Of a stretch of 64,000 nt of DNA, positions 60,863-64,000 are shown piece after piece. The notes under the pieces were generated by a model, which worked only from the letters and a program-made list of their open reading frames with translations, did not search any database and was not told where the DNA came from. The stretch is from Nocardia sp. alder85J (GTDB lineage Bacteria > Actinomycetota > Actinomycetes > Mycobacteriales > Mycobacteriaceae): NCBI RefSeq assembly GCF_020176955.2, contig NZ_JAIUCZ020000005.1, positions 248,001-312,000 of the forward strand, given 5' to 3'. The position numbers and the translations under genes are program-made. Position 1 is the first letter of the stretch. Each line of letters starts with the position of its first letter.

Positions 60863-62088
60863 GTTTGCCCATGACGGCAGAATTCACCGGTTGGCATGTG
60901 CTGGCCGAGTTCGGTGGAGTCGACGCAGCTCTTTGCGATGATCTCGAGCGACTCGAGGCAGCGCTCCGAAAATCGTTGGTCGCCGCCGGGGTGACCATCT
61001 GCGAAGTCGTCCACAAGAAGTTCGACCCGCAGGGCGTGACGGTGCTCGCGCTGCTGTCGGAGTCGCACGCCTCGATCCACACCTATCCGGAGTCGGGCGA
61101 TATCTTCGTGGACGTCTTCACCTGCGGCAGCATCGGTGCGGGCGCCACCAAGGCGGTCGAACTGCTGCAGCAGGAGCTGTCCCCCGGCAGCGTCCACATG
61201 GAGGTGGTGCAGCGCGGGCACACCGCCCGGCGGATCCACGAGCCGGTGGGTGCGGGCCTGACCCGGGTGTGGGAGCTGTCCGACGTGATCGTCGACACGA
61301 ACACCCCGTACCAGCACATGGTGATCGCGACGACCGAGCAGGGCGTGTCGCTGTTCTCCGACGACGACCGCCAGTCCACCGAACTGTCCCAGCTGACCTA
61401 TCACGAGGCCATGCTGGTGCCGGCCTACGCGCTGGCCGCGAAGCTGGACAACGTGCTGATCATCGGTTCCGGCGAGGGTGTCGCCAGCCAGATGTCGATG
61501 GCCGCGGGCGCGTCCCGGGTGGACCATGTCGACATCGACCAGCTGGAGGTGGAGCTGTGCGCGAAGCATCTCCCCTACGGCTACACCGAGGCCGACCTGG
61601 CCGCGGCGGTCGCCGGTGACGGCGCGATCCGGATGCACTACGCCGACGGCTGGGATTTTCTGGCACAGGCGGAATCCGAGGGCGTGCGCTACGACGTCGT
61701 GGTGATCGATCTGCCCGACGAGCGGGTCGAGGACGCGCAGCACAACCGGCTGTACGAGGACGAATTCCTCACCCGCTGCAGGGCATTGCTGTCCGAGGGC
61801 GGGGTGCTGGCAGCGCAGGCCGGCTGTCAGACCATGTGGCGCAACGAGACCCTGAAGCGTTCCTGGCACCGCTTCGCCACGCTGTTCGACACCGTTGTCC
61901 CCTACGCGTCCGACGAGCACGAGTGGACGTTCCTGTTCGGTGTCGCCGGCAACCCCGTCGCCGACCCCGTGGCCGTGATGACGGCCAAGCTGTCGCAGCT
62001 GCCGTACCGTGCGGAAACGATCGACGAGCGGGCCCTGATCCGCGGCGCGATCGAGCCGCACGCGTTGCGTGCCGCCGTGTCGGTCTGA
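60859..62088 (+). CDS. SpeD-SpeE fusion: AdoMet decarboxylase / spermidine synthase
   Basis: A 409-residue bifunctional protein. Residues about 1-125 form a prokaryotic AdoMet decarboxylase: SESHASIHTYPESG with the Glu68-Ser69 self-cleavage site, Cys89 in VFTCG. Residues about 140-395 form a spermidine-synthase fold: NVLIIGSGEGVASQMSMAAG (dcAdoMet loop), HVDIDQLEV and YDVVVIDLPDE, with the key Asp pair region. Together with the upstream decarboxylase it makes spermidine from ornithine and AdoMet. GTG 60859 (overlapping) or ATG 60871 is the start. The loop reads GSGEG, unlike the usual GGGDG. Confidence 0.85.
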   Translation: MSLPMTAEFTGWHVLAEFGGVDAALCDDLERLEAALRKSLVAAGVTICEVVHKKFDPQGVTVLALLSESHASIHTYPESGDIFVDVFTCGSIGAGATKAVELLQQELSPGSVHMEVVQRGHTARRIHEPVGAGLTRVWELSDVIVDTNTPYQHMVIATTEQGVSLFSDDDRQSTELSQLTYHEAMLVPAYALAAKLDNVLIIGSGEGVASQMSMAAGASRVDHVDIDQLEVELCAKHLPYGYTEADLAAAVAGDGAIRMHYADGWDFLAQAESEGVRYDVVVIDLPDERVEDAQHNRLYEDEFLTRCRALLSEGGVLAAQAGCQTMWRNETLKRSWHRFATLFDTVVPYASDEHEWTFLFGVAGNPVADPVAVMTAKLSQLPYRAETIDERALIRGAIEPHALRAAVSV

Positions 62089-62252
62089 ATCGGCCTGTCG
62101 CACAATCGAATAGTCGAGACGCTCGCCCGGGATCGGTTCCGGGCGGGCGTTTCGGCGTTCCGGGCGTACCGGACCGGCCACCGCCGCAACCTGTCGGCGG
62201 GTGCCGTTAGAGTCACGGCGACCGACGACACCGGCTCCAGCTCGGGGGAGAT

Positions 62253-64000
62253 ATGACCGCCATCCTCACCGCCGCCCGCGGTACCGACCAGCACCACCCG
62301 GACGAGGACACCTGGGTGGTGCCCGATCAGTGGTGGGCCAAGGTGGCCCCGTTCCGCGGCCGCGGTCCGGTGCGGCCGATCCGCCCGGGCCGGCGGGCCG
62401 GCGCGTGGTTGCGGAAGATGCAGGAGCACAACGGGTTCGGTGATTCGCTGACGCTGACGGTGGACGGCGGGCAGCCGGAGCTCGCGGCCGCGGCCCGCGC
62501 CGCCGGGGTCGGGGAGGCCCAGCCGGACCCGCTCGGCGCCGCGGCCGCCGGCCTGCTCGCGCTGGGCGTGGGCAACGGCCTGCGCGACGACGGCGTGGGC
62601 AGGCAACTCGTGGACGCCTGGGTCGAGCTGTACGGCCCGGCCCGCGCCGCCGAGATCGGGGCCCTGGCCGCGGGCCTGAACCTGATCTGGAGCACCGACA
62701 CCAGCGTCAAGTTCCGGGTGCAGCCGTACGCGCACCGGAGTCCCTACGGGCAGCCGATCCGCGTCGTCCTGGCACGGCTGCGCGGCTGGCTGGCCGCGGC
62801 CGAGGAGGCGGAATACGCCGAGGCCGTCCAACGGCTGGGCCGGCTGCGCGCCGAGCCGGGCAGCCTGTCGATCCGGATGGCGACCTCGTATCTGCTTCCC
62901 ACCGAACAGGATTGGCTCGATGCCGATCTGCGGTCGGCGAGCCCGGACCCGGCCTACGGCAGCGACGACGCCAACTGGCTCTGGCACGTGTGTTCGGCGA
63001 CGACGGCCGCACAGCTGGCGGCGCTGCCCGCGACCCAGGGCTGGCTCACCGACAACTCCGGCATCATCTACAGCGCCGCAGCACATGTCGGCCCCGCGGC
63101 CGCCGACTATCTGGCTCGCGTGCTGCGGCCCTACATGTCCTCCGACGATCGGCGCATGGTGCTGGCCGTCCTCGGCCGGCTGCCCTGCGATCGGGCCTTC
63201 GACCTGATGCTCGAGCATGCGACGGAGGCCGGCACCCGGGCCACGGTGATCGATGCGGCACTGCGCTTCCCGCGCCGCGCGCTGCGAATGTCGGTCGGCC
63301 GCACCGGGCAGGAGCCGATGCGCGACGTGGTCGCGGCCGTATATCCGGAGGTGGCCGCGGAATTCGGCGTCACCGTGCCCGCACCCGCCGGTCGTACTCC
63401 GGTGCGGGGCATCGCGACCCCGGCGGAGCTACCGGAGTTGCTGCGTACGCCGCCCTGGGAGCGCGCGGGCGCCCGGCCTGCCCCGGCGGTGGTGCCCTGC
63501 ACGACCACACCCCGGCCGACCACGATGGCCTGGCAGCCGGGTGAGCAACAGGAATGGGCCGACAGCCCGATCGAGACGATCCGCCGCACCGGCGATTGGG
63601 CCTCGGAACTCGCTGCCGCCGTGGCCAATCCGAACTCCAACCGGTGGCACTGGTACACCCCGCTGCTGTACGCGCCGGTGGAGGCGGTCGTGCCGCACCT
63701 CGACGTGATCACGCCGCAGCATGTGTACGACTACGGTTCGGGTGTCTTCACCCGGCGGGTCCTCGGCCGTTTCGGCGACCTGCTCGCCGATCGGCTGCTG
63801 GGCGCCGCGACCCAGGCACTGGCACCCACCGAGTTGCTGCTGCCGGTGGCGGGCACCGAGGTCACGGCACTGATGATCCGCTGGCTCGACTCCAAGCGGC
63901 ACCGCGAGGTGGCGCTCGCGTGGTTCGAACGCCACCTCGGCGACGGCCTGCCCGAGGTGATCTCCGCCGCCCTCGGTAAACCGGGTAGGGCCCGGACCTC
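62253..64000 (+). CDS. Large DUF4132-like protein (cut by window edge)
   Basis: An open frame from ATG 62253 runs off the right edge (582 residues visible). GGGGGAG lies before the ATG. The visible part is helical and rich in Ala/Leu repeats, with the closing stretch ALAWFERHLGDGLPEVISAALGKPGRAR. That resembles the HEAT-like region before the DUF4132/MolR domain, which would lie beyond the edge. Function unknown. It is 165 bp from the polyamine operon and probably separately transcribed. Confidence 0.6.
   Translation, partial: MTAILTAARGTDQHHPDEDTWVVPDQWWAKVAPFRGRGPVRPIRPGRRAGAWLRKMQEHNGFGDSLTLTVDGGQPELAAAARAAGVGEAQPDPLGAAAAGLLALGVGNGLRDDGVGRQLVDAWVELYGPARAAEIGALAAGLNLIWSTDTSVKFRVQPYAHRSPYGQPIRVVLARLRGWLAAAEEAEYAEAVQRLGRLRAEPGSLSIRMATSYLLPTEQDWLDADLRSASPDPAYGSDDANWLWHVCSATTAAQLAALPATQGWLTDNSGIIYSAAAHVGPAAADYLARVLRPYMSSDDRRMVLAVLGRLPCDRAFDLMLEHATEAGTRATVIDAALRFPRRALRMSVGRTGQEPMRDVVAAVYPEVAAEFGVTVPAPAGRTPVRGIATPAELPELLRTPPWERAGARPAPAVVPCTTTPRPTTMAWQPGEQQEWADSPIETIRRTGDWASELAAAVANPNSNRWHWYTPLLYAPVEAVVPHLDVITPQHVYDYGSGVFTRRVLGRFGDLLADRLLGAATQALAPTELLLPVAGTEVTALMIRWLDSKRHREVALAWFERHLGDGLPEVISAALGKPGRART

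Overview
The window is GC-rich DNA from a mycolic-acid actinobacterium, most like Nocardia or a close relative. This rests on codon usage, frequent GTG/TTG starts, and chromosomal gene families and neighbourhoods typical of the Mycobacteriales (DUF7455, YihY/BrkB, sigB, ideR-galE, DUF4192, PAC2, DUF3516 helicase). The genus is an inference.

Bases 1 to about 21.5 kb are accessory. The left edge cuts an IS21-type istA transposase gene. About 1.1 kb of non-coding DNA with several long inverted repeats follows, then an XRE/ImmA-type regulator-metallopeptidase pair. From 16.66 kb down to 4.2 kb runs one minus-strand operon of 17 genes, most with overlapping start and stop codons, ending at a strong hairpin. 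It looks like the transfer and maintenance core of an actinobacterial integrative conjugative or mobilisable element: an excisionase-like HTH protein, a FERDVDP-type small protein, two small membrane proteins, an RRQRL-type protein, a replication-relaxation/relaxase-like protein, a membrane-anchored VirD4/FtsK-type coupling ATPase, a DNA C5-methyltransferase, a DUF2637 (SpdB-like) membrane protein and several unknowns. No integrase or classical replication initiator is visible. Two features stand out. Several otherwise different proteins end in a related C-terminal tail. A separate small gene encodes a stand-alone copy of one internal segment of the coupling ATPase.

From 16.8 to 21.3 kb lies a cargo block of visibly lower GC: an HTH regulator with a ligand-sensor-like C-terminus, a PfkB sugar kinase, two P-loop kinases, a KDPG-type aldolase and a shortened Nudix hydrolase.

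From 21.6 kb the DNA looks like ordinary chromosome: a Na+/H+ antiporter, two MHYT proteins flanking eutBC, a rhomboid-like protein, a DUF952 protein, a DUF7455 protein, an SF2 helicase, YihY, DUF3039, DUF3099, an MFS transporter, a two-domain VOC protein, a GlxA-type regulator, an SSS symporter with its DUF485 partner, a methyltransferase, sigB behind an ECF-type promoter, an ArsR-SRPBCC pair, a small secreted protein, PEP carboxylase and a DUF3291 protein. Then come an acetyltransferase/acyl-CoA-synthetase fusion overlapping acuC, ideR, galE, a DUF4192 protein, a lipoprotein, a PAC2 protein, a DUF3516 helicase, and a polyamine operon (ornithine decarboxylase plus a SpeD-SpeE fusion). A large DUF4132-like gene is cut by the right edge. 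Three short tandem-repeat tracts (25, 27 and 28 bp periods) are scattered through this half.
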